In this document: in pieces, positions 25,341 to 33,835 of the stretch
Position numbering within the stretch: position 1 is the first letter of the stretch
How the letters are laid out: every line of letters begins with the position of its first letter
Assembly (NCBI GenBank): GCA_025936115.1
Contig: JAICTZ010000007.1
Coordinates: forward strand, 62,001-126,000
DNA: 64,000 bases
DNA from: Polyangiaceae bacterium
GTDB taxonomy: Bacteria > Myxococcota_A > Polyangia > Polyangiales > Polyangiaceae
Direction: 5' to 3'
Notes under the pieces: generated by a model
Databases searched by the model: none
Seen by the model: only the letters and a program-made list of their open reading frames with translations
What the model was told of the DNA's origin: nothing
Program-made: the position numbers and the translations under genes

Positions 25341-28070
25341 TCAGATCTCCATTCGAAAGCCGAGGCTCGGGATGATGGGCACGCCCTTCTGGTAGCCGGT
25401 TTGGCTGAAATTGTAGTTGTACGTGAAGCCTTCGACGCTCGCGTGGTTGTAGACGTTCTTCACGTCGAGGTACGTGGAGATGCGCACCTTCTTCACCTGC
25501 CAGTGTTTGTCGATACGAATGTCGAGTGTGTGCGTGAGTGGCAAACGCCGGCTGAAGGGCGTGCCGTCGAGCTTCGCGTACGTGCCCGCGTCCGACGCAT
25601 AGAGCGCCGGCAGCGCGCCCGGGTACGACTGCATCAACGTCGGCGTGTCGAGCGGCCCCGAGACGAGCGAGAAGCGCGCTCCGAACTCCCAGCCGCGACC
25701 GAGCCGGTAGCTGCCGAGCACCGTCAGGTTGTGCGTCTGATCGTACTGAAATAGATAGCGCGGCAGATCCGGCCCGTCGCGGCGCACGCTGCGCGACAGC
25801 GTGTACGCGATCCACCCGAAGAAGTGCTCGTCCGGCTTGTAGCGGATGAGCGTCTCACCGCCGATCACGTACCCCGTTCCGAGATTGTTGTAGGTGTACG
25901 CGCCCTGATCGTTGACACCGCGCGCGACGAGGTCCGTGAGATTCTTGTAAAAGCCCTCGAGGCTCAGGTCGACGTGGCGCGTGAGCTCTTGCTCGACACC
26001 CACCGAGTAGTGGAGCGCGCGATTCGAGTAGAGACCGGGAGTGCCGAAAATGGCGTCGGTCTCCTGGAATTGGGGCGGCTGGTAATAGACGCCAGCGCCG
26101 CCCTTGAGCGTCGTCCTGCGTCGATGGGGATGCTCGGCGTCCGAGCCCTTGACGAAGTCGTAGCGGCCGCTGATGCGTGGGGCGAGCTCGCCGTGTCCGG
26201 TGTCACGTGCAAAGTCGGCGCGCAGGCCGGGGACGAGCCGCAACCTGTCGATGGGTTCGAGCTCGAACTCACCGTACCAGGCGGGTCGAAACCCCATACC
26301 TTTGGTGTGCACCTCACGCGGCGGGCGCGCGGCGTACGGCCCCGGATCGGGCTCACCCGGCCGCGGCGGATCGGGCGCGCGCACTTGCACGTCGAAGGGT
26401 GCGAGCTCGAAGTCGAGCCCCGAGCTCAACTTGACGCCCTTCGTGAAGGTGTAGCCGAGCTCGTAGCGCCAATCGATGGGGACGGTCTTGATGTCGAAGC
26501 GCACGTTGCCGACAGAGAAATTGATCGCGTCTTTGCCCGCGGACAGGTTCGCGGTGAGCGTCGCCTTGGAGCTCAGATCCGTCTGGTAAAAGAGCTGCGC
26601 GCGATAGAATGACGTGCCGTAACGCAGGCTGCCGCCGAGCGCTGGGTCTTGCACGAACGGATCGTTGATGATGAACGCAACGCGATCGTCGGAGCCGTAA
26701 AACCGGAGCGAAGTGCGCGCGTGCTCCGTCTTGTGCTCGGCGATGAGCTGATAGTCGTAGTAGACGGGCGCCGTCGTCACGCTCGCGCCGGTCGCTTCGA
26801 GCGCCGGTTTGAGCCAGCTGTTGATCAGTGACTTTCTTCCGGCGGCCAGGAACGACCAACCCTTGATCGGCAGTGGCCCCTCGAGCATCACGCGCGCGTC
26901 GATGAAGTCGGCCTGGAGCAGGCCGTGGAAGCAGTTGTGCTTCCTGGGATCGGGCTTGCCGTTGTCCTGAACGCACTGCGTGTTCGGGGAGCGCAGGCCC
27001 ACGTCGACCACGCCGCCCATCGCGCGGCCGAAACGCGCGCTGAAGTTACCCGGATAGAAATCGATACGGTCGAGCAGCTCGGTCGGCAGGACGCTCGTGA
27101 GGCCGAGGAAGTGATAAATGAGCGGCACGCCCGTGCCGTCGACGAACGTCACGCTGTCTTGCGGCGCCGAGCCGCGCACGATCAGGAGCCCCGCGAGACC
27201 CGGCGGACGTCCTACACCGGGCAAGCTCTGGAGCGAGCGCAGCGCGTCGCCGTTCGTGCCTGGAATGCGCTCGATTTCACGACGTTCGACAGTGCGGCGC
27301 GTGACCTCGCGCGCAGGCCGCTCGCCGCCGACGATGACTTCAATCCCCTCCGTCTGCGGCCGCATGCGCAGCGTCACGGCCGTCTCTTCCCCCGCGGCGA
27401 CTTCTTCGACCGAGTCGATGTCCTCGAAGCCCTGCACCACGATCTTGACGTGATACGAGCCCGGCGGAAGGTTTTCGACGTGCCAGCGGCCGTCCTGATC
27501 CGTCGTGACTTGGCGCGCGCTGCCGTCGGGGCCGACGAGCATGACCGGTTCGCCGACGAGCGGCGCGTCGGTCTCGGCGAGCCGTAGTCGTCCGCTCAAG
27601 ATGCCCGTCGTGGGGGGCGGGGGCGGCGCTGCTTCGACGGGCGTGAGCGTGAAGTGGTATGGATAGCGGACGATCGCGGGGATCGCCTTGCCGTCGCGGG
27701 TCGCCGGCTCGAAGCGAAACTGAAGCGCCGCCGCGCGCGCTGCTTCGTCGAAGCCGTGACCGACGGGTGCGGGAATTTCGACTTTCGTGACGTGCCCCTC
27801 GCGATCGATCGTGATCTTGAGCACCACCGTCGCCTCGAGGCCCTCCTTGATTGCCTCCGGCGGGTACGTGGCGTTGACGAAGTCGAGCAGGACGGGATCT
27901 TTGATCACGGGCTTCGGCGCCGGTGGCTCCTCCGCCGGTGGCTTGATCACGGCGCCGGAGTTGCCGCGCGGCACGGATCCGTCCTGGGCACGAGCCACGC
28001 GCGCCGAGCCGAAAACGATGCCCGCCGCGAGCACCCCCACGCCGGCCACGGCTCCGAGCCTCGAGTCCAT
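25341..28070 (-). CDS. TonB-dependent receptor with N-terminal TonB-C-like and carboxypeptidase-regulatory-like domains
   Basis: This ~909-aa outer-membrane protein has a signal peptide (cleavage near ARAQ). A TonB C-terminal-like domain follows (YPPEAIKEGLEATVVLKI, then FDEAARAAALQFRFEPA, about residues 65-130). Next come a carboxypeptidase-regulatory-like beta domain (GILSGRLRLAETDAPLVG, about 150-240), a plug (RIPGTNGDALRSLQSLPG, VRGSAPQDSVTFVDG) and a long barrel ending in ...LGFRMEI, whose terminal aromatic/aliphatic pattern is right for outer-membrane insertion. I chose ATG 28070; ATG 28103, eleven codons earlier, is an alternative. Putting a TonB-like domain on the receptor is a recognised but uncommon myxobacterial layout. 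ExbB/ExbD genes are not in the window. Confidence 0.9.
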   Translation of the reverse strand: MDSRLGAVAGVGVLAAGIVFGSARVARAQDGSVPRGNSGAVIKPPAEEPPAPKPVIKDPVLLDFVNATYPPEAIKEGLEATVVLKITIDREGHVTKVEIPAPVGHGFDEAARAAALQFRFEPATRDGKAIPAIVRYPYHFTLTPVEAAPPPPPTTGILSGRLRLAETDAPLVGEPVMLVGPDGSARQVTTDQDGRWHVENLPPGSYHVKIVVQGFEDIDSVEEVAAGEETAVTLRMRPQTEGIEVIVGGERPAREVTRRTVERREIERIPGTNGDALRSLQSLPGVGRPPGLAGLLIVRGSAPQDSVTFVDGTGVPLIYHFLGLTSVLPTELLDRIDFYPGNFSARFGRAMGGVVDVGLRSPNTQCVQDNGKPDPRKHNCFHGLLQADFIDARVMLEGPLPIKGWSFLAAGRKSLINSWLKPALEATGASVTTAPVYYDYQLIAEHKTEHARTSLRFYGSDDRVAFIINDPFVQDPALGGSLRYGTSFYRAQLFYQTDLSSKATLTANLSAGKDAINFSVGNVRFDIKTVPIDWRYELGYTFTKGVKLSSGLDFELAPFDVQVRAPDPPRPGEPDPGPYAARPPREVHTKGMGFRPAWYGEFELEPIDRLRLVPGLRADFARDTGHGELAPRISGRYDFVKGSDAEHPHRRRTTLKGGAGVYYQPPQFQETDAIFGTPGLYSNRALHYSVGVEQELTRHVDLSLEGFYKNLTDLVARGVNDQGAYTYNNLGTGYVIGGETLIRYKPDEHFFGWIAYTLSRSVRRDGPDLPRYLFQYDQTHNLTVLGSYRLGRGWEFGARFSLVSGPLDTPTLMQSYPGALPALYASDAGTYAKLDGTPFSRRLPLTHTLDIRIDKHWQVKKVRISTYLDVKNVYNHASVEGFTYNYNFSQTGYQKGVPIIPSLGFRMEI

Positions 28071-28201
28071 CCAACCCTCGCGTCTAATGCCACCCCGTTT
28101 CATCCACAAGGGGGTTCGGGTGCGCGCGCCCTCGCGGCCGCGTACCGCCTCCTTGGTGGCCGGCCGGGGCTCACTCATGACGCGCGGCTATGGTGCTGCC
28201 C

Positions 28202-28969
28202 GTGAAGATTGCGAGCTTCAACGTCAACGGCATCCGCGCGAGGATCGCGAGCGTCGCAAGTTGGCTCGAGCGCCACGAACCCGACGTCCTCTGCCTGCAG
28301 GAGACCAAGGTGGAGGACGACGAGTTCCCGCACGAGGAGCTCGCTCGCGTCGGCTACGAGACGCGAGTCGCCGGTCAGACGGGATACAACGGCGTGGCCA
28401 TCGCGTCACGCCATCCCCTCACGGACGTTAAGGTCGGCCTGTTCGACGACGGCCCGAGCGCGGAGCGGCGCCTCATCGCCGCCACGGTGCTCGGCGTGCG
28501 CATCCTCGACGTGTACGTGCCGAACGGCAAGAGCGTCGCGCTCCCGAGCTTCGTCGAGAAGCTGCGCTTTTTCGAACGGCTTCGCGTCACGCTCGACGTG
28601 AGCGAGGACGCCGCGCGCGAGCTCGTCGTCTGCGGCGACTTCAACGTGGCGCGCGCCGAGCTCGACGTGTTCGATCCGGGTCGCTTTCGGGGCAAGCTCT
28701 TGTTTCATCCCGAGGAGCAACGGGCGCTCGCGCGCGTGCTCGACTTCGGCTTGTTCGACAGCTTCCGGCAGCTCCATCCAGAAGAGCGCCGTTACAGCTG
28801 GTGGGACTACCGCGGCGGCGACTTTCGCAGCAATCGCGGGCTGCGCATCGACTACGTGTTCGTCACGGCCGCGCTCTCGCCGCGGATCAGGCGAGCGGAG
28901 ATCGACGTGGAACCGCGCCGCGAGCCCAAGCCGTCCGATCATGCTCCGGTGTTGGTTGAGCTCGATTGA
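28202..28969 (+). CDS. xth: Exodeoxyribonuclease III
   Basis: This 255-aa DNA-repair AP endonuclease/3'-exonuclease starts at GTG 28202, which gives the conserved MKIASFNVNGIRAR. ATG 28190 adds four residues. Active-site motifs are all present: LQETKVED (metal Glu), DVYVPNG, CGDFNVAR (Asp/Asn), SWWDYR and the final SDHAPVLVEL catalytic His. Length is normal. The 3' end overlaps the converging DUF1704 gene by 83 bases. It is divergent from the TonB receptor gene. Confidence 0.95.
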   Translation: MKIASFNVNGIRARIASVASWLERHEPDVLCLQETKVEDDEFPHEELARVGYETRVAGQTGYNGVAIASRHPLTDVKVGLFDDGPSAERRLIAATVLGVRILDVYVPNGKSVALPSFVEKLRFFERLRVTLDVSEDAARELVVCGDFNVARAELDVFDPGRFRGKLLFHPEEQRALARVLDFGLFDSFRQLHPEERRYSWWDYRGGDFRSNRGLRIDYVFVTAALSPRIRRAEIDVEPRREPKPSDHAPVLVELD

Positions 28970-30017
28970 GCTCGCGCGCCGCCGCGAGCCCGATGCGCCC
29001 GCGTTCGAACCAGCGCTCGAGTGACGGCTCCCCGGCAAAAGCGCGCGTGACCGCGACGTAAGTCGGCAGGTATACGATCTCGCGCGCGAGCCCGCCGCCG
29101 CGGTGAATACGCAGCGCGAGCTCGACCGCGCGCTCGACCGGCTCGCCGCGCTCGGCGAGCGTGTCGACGGTGTCGCGGGGCTCCGCGCCCCGGCGCACGC
29201 CCACGGCCGCCACATGTCGCAGCGCGAGCTCCCGCTGACGCTCGGCGTCGAGCAGGTTCGCGCGCCGTTCGACGAGCAGCGCGCGTCCCTCCTCGTCGTC
29301 GGCGGCTCCGCGCGTTCCGGCACGCAAGAGCGGCAGAGACGCATGCCGAGCCCGCGCGCGCGGGAGCGCATGGCCGAAGAGCTCGTGCGCGGTAATGCGC
29401 TCTCCAGCCGTCGCGGTGAGGCGCATGCCCGCCCGTACCGAGACCAAACCGTTACCCGTGGCCGCGGCGGCGAGCTGGCTCCGAGCGACGCGCACCACGA
29501 ACTTCAAGCCGAGCTCTCTCACTTTGAGACGGAGCCGTGAAATGAGGCTCCGCGGCTCGGTCTCGTCGTCACTCCGATAGCGCAGGGCCGCTTCGGGCAG
29601 CACCAGCCGGTCGGCCTCCGCGACGAACGCGTCACAGGCGCGCCCGAGCTCGAGCGGCGGCTCGGGAAAACGCTTGGCGGCGAGCACCCGAAAATGCGGC
29701 GTTCCGACGGCTTCGACCAGTCGCGCTTCGAGCTCGAGCTCCTCGGCGCGCTCGCCGTACAGCCGTCCGAGCGCCCCGAGCGGCTCGGTGGCGCGCTGAA
29801 CCTGCGCCAAGGCATGGCGGACGGGCGCGAGCTCGAAAACCTCACCCGCGCGAGTGATGACGAGCGGTTTTCCCTTCGAGTAGTCGCGCACAAGCGTTGC
29901 AGTTTCCCCGAACACGTCCGCAGGCGCGACGCTCCCCAGCAAATTGATGCGTTCTTCGGCGCGGGCGAGCGTTTCCGCGGCTTGCTCGAAGAGTGCGGAG
30001 TCGGACCCTGCGTTCAC
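28887..30017 (-). CDS. DUF1704 / MATCAP-like zinc metallopeptidase
   Basis: This 376-aa protein carries HELFGH at residues 211-216, the HExxxH zinc motif of the DUF1704 (tyrosine carboxypeptidase, MATCAP-type) family. It is followed by the equivalent of the family's QEGLA motif, which here reads EEGRA, keeping the third zinc-ligand Glu. The later block RIHRGGGLAREIVYLPTYV matches the family's 'RGG..KD.vYLrGl'. N-terminal helices (LARAEERINLLGSV) also fit. The start is set at GTG 30017, opposite the kinase gene at 30141. The last ~27 codons lie antisense to xth, because no stop occurs earlier. The substrate in bacteria is not known. Confidence 0.75.
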   Translation of the reverse strand: MNAGSDSALFEQAAETLARAEERINLLGSVAPADVFGETATLVRDYSKGKPLVITRAGEVFELAPVRHALAQVQRATEPLGALGRLYGERAEELELEARLVEAVGTPHFRVLAAKRFPEPPLELGRACDAFVAEADRLVLPEAALRYRSDDETEPRSLISRLRLKVRELGLKFVVRVARSQLAAAATGNGLVSVRAGMRLTATAGERITAHELFGHALPRARARHASLPLLRAGTRGAADDEEGRALLVERRANLLDAERQRELALRHVAAVGVRRGAEPRDTVDTLAERGEPVERAVELALRIHRGGGLAREIVYLPTYVAVTRAFAGEPSLERWFERGRIGLAAARELNRAQPTPEHDRTAWARGAVPRRSPLA

Positions 30018-30140
30018 GCACGTAGGATAGACTCGGGGCCACGAGGGGCGCCACTCGGGTCGCCGAAGGCCCTCGCGAAACTCCTCCAGCCAGGCCTCAA
30101 ATATGAGACGCTGGCAATCCAGTTTTTGGAGCTCCCCCAC

Positions 30141-33100
30141 GTGCGTCATCGGCTCGTCGCGTCGGCCCGCCCGGAGGGCGAATTCGCTCCCGGTTTCCCG
30201 GCGCGCATCGGACCGTACGAAATTCTCGGTGAGCTCGGCAAGGGCGGCGTCGGTGTCGTCTTCCGCGCGCGGCACGTCGAGACCGGAGCGCTCGTCGCGC
30301 TCAAGACCGTGCGCGTGCGGGCAACGGCGCACGTTTCGAGCGTTCGCCGCGAAATCGTCGCGCTCTATCGGCTGCATCATCCGGGCATCGTCCGCATCCT
30401 CGACGGCGGCGTGTTCGAGGGCCGGCCCTGGTACGCGATGGAGCTTTTGAACGGCGTCACGCTCGCGCAATCCATCGGCGGCGGCTACGTGGATTTTTCG
30501 ACGATTCCGACGGTCACCGTGGAACGCGAGCGTGAGCCGAGCAAGGGGCGCGCAGGGTCACCGCGTCTCTTGCGCTCCGCCGTCGGCGGCAAGCTCGAGG
30601 AGCTGCTCACGCTGTTCCGTTTGCTCTGCGCGCCGCTCGCTTACCTGCACGGCGAGGGCATCGTCCACCGAGACATCAAGCCCGGCAACATTTTCATTCG
30701 CCCCGACGGCACCCCCGTCCTCATGGACTTCGGCCTCGTCGGACGCTGGCGCGGCGCGCTCGGCCGCGAGATCCTCGAAGACACGCAGACCTACGGGGGC
30801 ACGCTCGTGTACATGGCCCCGGAGCAAATCAAGGGCGAAGTCGGCGACGCACGCAGCGATCTCTACGCGCTCGGCTGTACCTTGTACGAAGCGCTCACCG
30901 GGATCGTTCCGTTCGAGGATTTCGGGACCAGGCTCGGAACGGCACCGGGCGAGCTCAGACCCGTTGCCCCCTCGGAAATCGTGCACGGCATTCCGCGCGG
31001 GCTCGACGATCTAGTCTTGCGTCTGCTCGCCAAAGATCCACGCGAGCGTATCGGTCACGCCGACGACGTCGCCGCGGCTCTTGCTGCGCTCGGCGCGCGT
31101 GACTGGCCCCGTGACGGCTTGCCGCGCGGTCGCGCCTACCTCTATCAGCCGCGGCTCGTCGGACGGGCGGAAGCGCTCGACACCATGCTCGAGGGCGTCG
31201 ACTCCTCGCGTAAGCTCGGCGGCCTGCTGTTGCTCGGCGGGGAGAGCGGCATCGGCAAGACATCGCTCGCGGCCGAGGTGGCCCGCTTCGCTTACCAGCG
31301 CGAATACGAGGTCGTGACGAGCGAGTGTCCCGCCGCTTCCCCGGGACGCACCGAGCGGAGCCTGCCGCTCTTTCCGTTCCGCGCGCTGCTCAGGCGCATC
31401 GTCGAGCATTGCGCGGTGGGCGGCCCCGGCGTGACGGCGCGTATCGTCGGGCCCTGGCAGAAGCTCCTTGCCAGCATCGAGCCGGCTTTCCGCGAGCTCG
31501 AGCCGGCCAGTGAGGTGGTCGATCCACCGGGCCTGCCGGTCGCGGCGGCGCTCGAGCGCCTACTCGGCGCCCTGTCGGAAACGATCCTCGCGTTCGCCCA
31601 CGAGAGCACCGCCCTATTGCTCGTGATCGACGACGTGCACTGGGCGGACGGGCTGTCGCTCGCGCTGCTCGCGCGTCTCGGTGCGCAGGAAACGGAGCGC
31701 GGCGCGGGACGCCTCGTGATCCTCGGCACATACCGCAAAGAGGAAGGCGGCGCGTGGCTTTCGTCCCTGCTCGAGCTGCCGCGCACGCTGCACGTCGAGC
31801 TCGGCCGGCTCCGTTCCGACGACGTCTCCAAGATGGTCGCCGACATGCTCGGCGTCGGCGAGGCGCCGCCCGACCTCGCGCACTTCGTCGCGCGCGAATC
31901 GGAGGGGAACCCGTTCTTCGTCGGCGAGTACCTGCGGGCGGCGCTCGACGCGGGTTTGCTCTATCGCGACGCCGAAGGCCGCTGGCACCAAGACGAGAGC
32001 GGCTCGCATCGCACGTTGCCCTTGCCGCACAACGTCCGCGCGCTCGTCGAGCGCCGGCTCGCCTCCCTGTCTTCGCAGGCGCGCGCCCTCATCGACGTGG
32101 CCGCCGTGATTGGCCACGAGATCGAGGCGGAAGTGCTCTTGTCGATCAACGCACGGCGCCTTTCATCGCGGCCCCAAAGCGAGGACGAGCTCGTGTCGGA
32201 GCTCGGCGAGCTCTGCGCGCGCCACTTCCTCGTCGAGCTCACGCGCGAAACGCTGGCCTTCTCGCACGATACGATACGCAAGGTCGCCTACGACTCGATC
32301 GCCGACGACGAACGCCGCGCGCTGCACGGCCTACTCGCGGAAACGCTCGAAGCGCGCGACACCGAACGCGGCGCGCCGAACCAGCGGGCGGCCTTGCTCG
32401 CGCACCATTATCGCGGTGCGGGCGACATCGCGCGCGCTCTCGACTACCTCGAACAGGCGGGCCTCTCCGCGCTCGCGCATTCGGCCGGCACGGAAGCCGC
32501 CGAGTGCTTCCGGGAAGCGCTCAAGCTCGATCGCACGGCCGAGTTCGGCACCCCTGCCGCGCGCCGCGCGCGCTGGGAGAGCCAGCTCGGCCAAGCGCTC
32601 CAGGGCATGGGGGACCTCGACGCCGGCAAGCATCACCTCGAGCGCGCGGTGTCCCTGTTCGGACGGCAAGCGGCGCGCTCACGCTTCGGGTTGATCCTGC
32701 AGATCCTCCTCGGCGTGCTGACGCAGGTGTTTCATCGCCTGCTCTCGCGCGGGCAAAAGCGAGCGCGCGACGCGGAGTACCTGCTCGACGTCGCACGCGC
32801 CTCGGATCACTTGCTCCAAATTCACTATTTCGAGGCGGACCCGCTGCCCTTGCTGCACTCGACGCTCAGGACGCTGAACCTCGCCGAACGCGCCGGACCT
32901 TCGCCCGAGCTCGCGAGCGCTTACGCGAACACCTTCGGGGGGCTCGCGCTGAGCCCACCCTTGCGGCAGCTCGCTCCCGCGTACCTCGCCCGCGCCGAGC
33001 GCACGCTCGAGCTCGCGCCCGACGCGGCCGTCGAGTCTTACGTCTGCCTCTTGAAGGGCCTCGATCACTGCAATACGGGCCGCTGGTCTCTAGGCGAACC

Positions 33101-33815
33101 ATGGCTGAGGCGCGCGCTCGAGCTCGCCGATCGCCTCGGCTACCGTCGCCGCTCGGAGGAGGCGCTCGGCATCATTGCGTATAACCTCGGCTTGCGCGGA
33201 CAACCCGAAGCGGCGCTCGAGACCGCCGAGCTCGCCTATCGCTCGTCCTTGCGTGGCGATCCGCAGACGCGCTGCTGGAGCCTCGTGACGCGCGCCCAGG
33301 CAAAGCACGCGCTCGAGCGCGTGCAGGAAGCGTGCGCCGATCTCGAAGCCGCCGCGGCGCTGGCCGAAGGACTCGGGCGCGACGAACGCATCTGGGTCTC
33401 CGGATTACAGGCCCTTGCCGAGCTCGACGCGGGCAATCTGGAACGTGCGACCAAGCTCGTGGACGCAACGCTCGCCGCGATGGGAGGCGGCCTGCCGCTC
33501 GTGAGCGCGAGTGGCACCGCCTACGCCGCCGTCGCCGAGGTGTGTCTACGCCTCCACGCTCAGGCCGACGTCCCGAGCCGCCCTGCGCGTCTGAAGGCCG
33601 CGCGGGCCGCCTGTGAGGCACTCGCGCGCGTCGCCCGCGCGTTTCCGTTCATGCGCGCCGAAGCCGAGCTCGCGGCAGGCGACCTCGCGCTCGTGTTCGA
33701 CAAAACCAAGCGTGCACGCAGCGCCTTCGCCGCCGCGGTCGAGCACGCCGAAGCGTGCGAGCTTGCGGCCGTCGCAGAGCGCGCGCGCCAACGGCTCGAG
33801 CGTCTGCGTGCCTGA
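30141..33815 (+). CDS. Ser/Thr kinase fused to AAA ATPase and TPR-type helical repeats (PknK-like)
   Basis: This ~1224-aa cytoplasmic signalling protein has three parts. A kinase domain (~25-330) has GKGGVGVVF, VALKTV, HRDIKPGN (HRD Asp178), MDFGLV and VYMAPEQI, all canonical, with an insert of about 40 residues after the hinge. A STAND/AAA-type ATPase follows, with GESGIGKTS (Lys373) and Walker B LLLVIDDVHWAD. About 600 residues of TPR-like helices (for example LERAVSLFGRQAAR, LELADRLGYRRRSEEALG) end the protein. Such proteins are abundant in myxobacteria and link phosphorylation to protein-protein regulation. I chose GTG 30141; in-frame TTG 30126 is an alternative. Confidence 0.93.
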   Translation: MRHRLVASARPEGEFAPGFPARIGPYEILGELGKGGVGVVFRARHVETGALVALKTVRVRATAHVSSVRREIVALYRLHHPGIVRILDGGVFEGRPWYAMELLNGVTLAQSIGGGYVDFSTIPTVTVEREREPSKGRAGSPRLLRSAVGGKLEELLTLFRLLCAPLAYLHGEGIVHRDIKPGNIFIRPDGTPVLMDFGLVGRWRGALGREILEDTQTYGGTLVYMAPEQIKGEVGDARSDLYALGCTLYEALTGIVPFEDFGTRLGTAPGELRPVAPSEIVHGIPRGLDDLVLRLLAKDPRERIGHADDVAAALAALGARDWPRDGLPRGRAYLYQPRLVGRAEALDTMLEGVDSSRKLGGLLLLGGESGIGKTSLAAEVARFAYQREYEVVTSECPAASPGRTERSLPLFPFRALLRRIVEHCAVGGPGVTARIVGPWQKLLASIEPAFRELEPASEVVDPPGLPVAAALERLLGALSETILAFAHESTALLLVIDDVHWADGLSLALLARLGAQETERGAGRLVILGTYRKEEGGAWLSSLLELPRTLHVELGRLRSDDVSKMVADMLGVGEAPPDLAHFVARESEGNPFFVGEYLRAALDAGLLYRDAEGRWHQDESGSHRTLPLPHNVRALVERRLASLSSQARALIDVAAVIGHEIEAEVLLSINARRLSSRPQSEDELVSELGELCARHFLVELTRETLAFSHDTIRKVAYDSIADDERRALHGLLAETLEARDTERGAPNQRAALLAHHYRGAGDIARALDYLEQAGLSALAHSAGTEAAECFREALKLDRTAEFGTPAARRARWESQLGQALQGMGDLDAGKHHLERAVSLFGRQAARSRFGLILQILLGVLTQVFHRLLSRGQKRARDAEYLLDVARASDHLLQIHYFEADPLPLLHSTLRTLNLAERAGPSPELASAYANTFGGLALSPPLRQLAPAYLARAERTLELAPDAAVESYVCLLKGLDHCNTGRWSLGEPWLRRALELADRLGYRRRSEEALGIIAYNLGLRGQPEAALETAELAYRSSLRGDPQTRCWSLVTRAQAKHALERVQEACADLEAAAALAEGLGRDERIWVSGLQALAELDAGNLERATKLVDATLAAMGGGLPLVSASGTAYAAVAEVCLRLHAQADVPSRPARLKAARAACEALARVARAFPFMRAEAELAAGDLALVFDKTKRARSAFAAAVEHAEACELAAVAERARQRLERLRA

Positions 33816-33835
33816 CTCGACGTGAGTGAGCCCCC

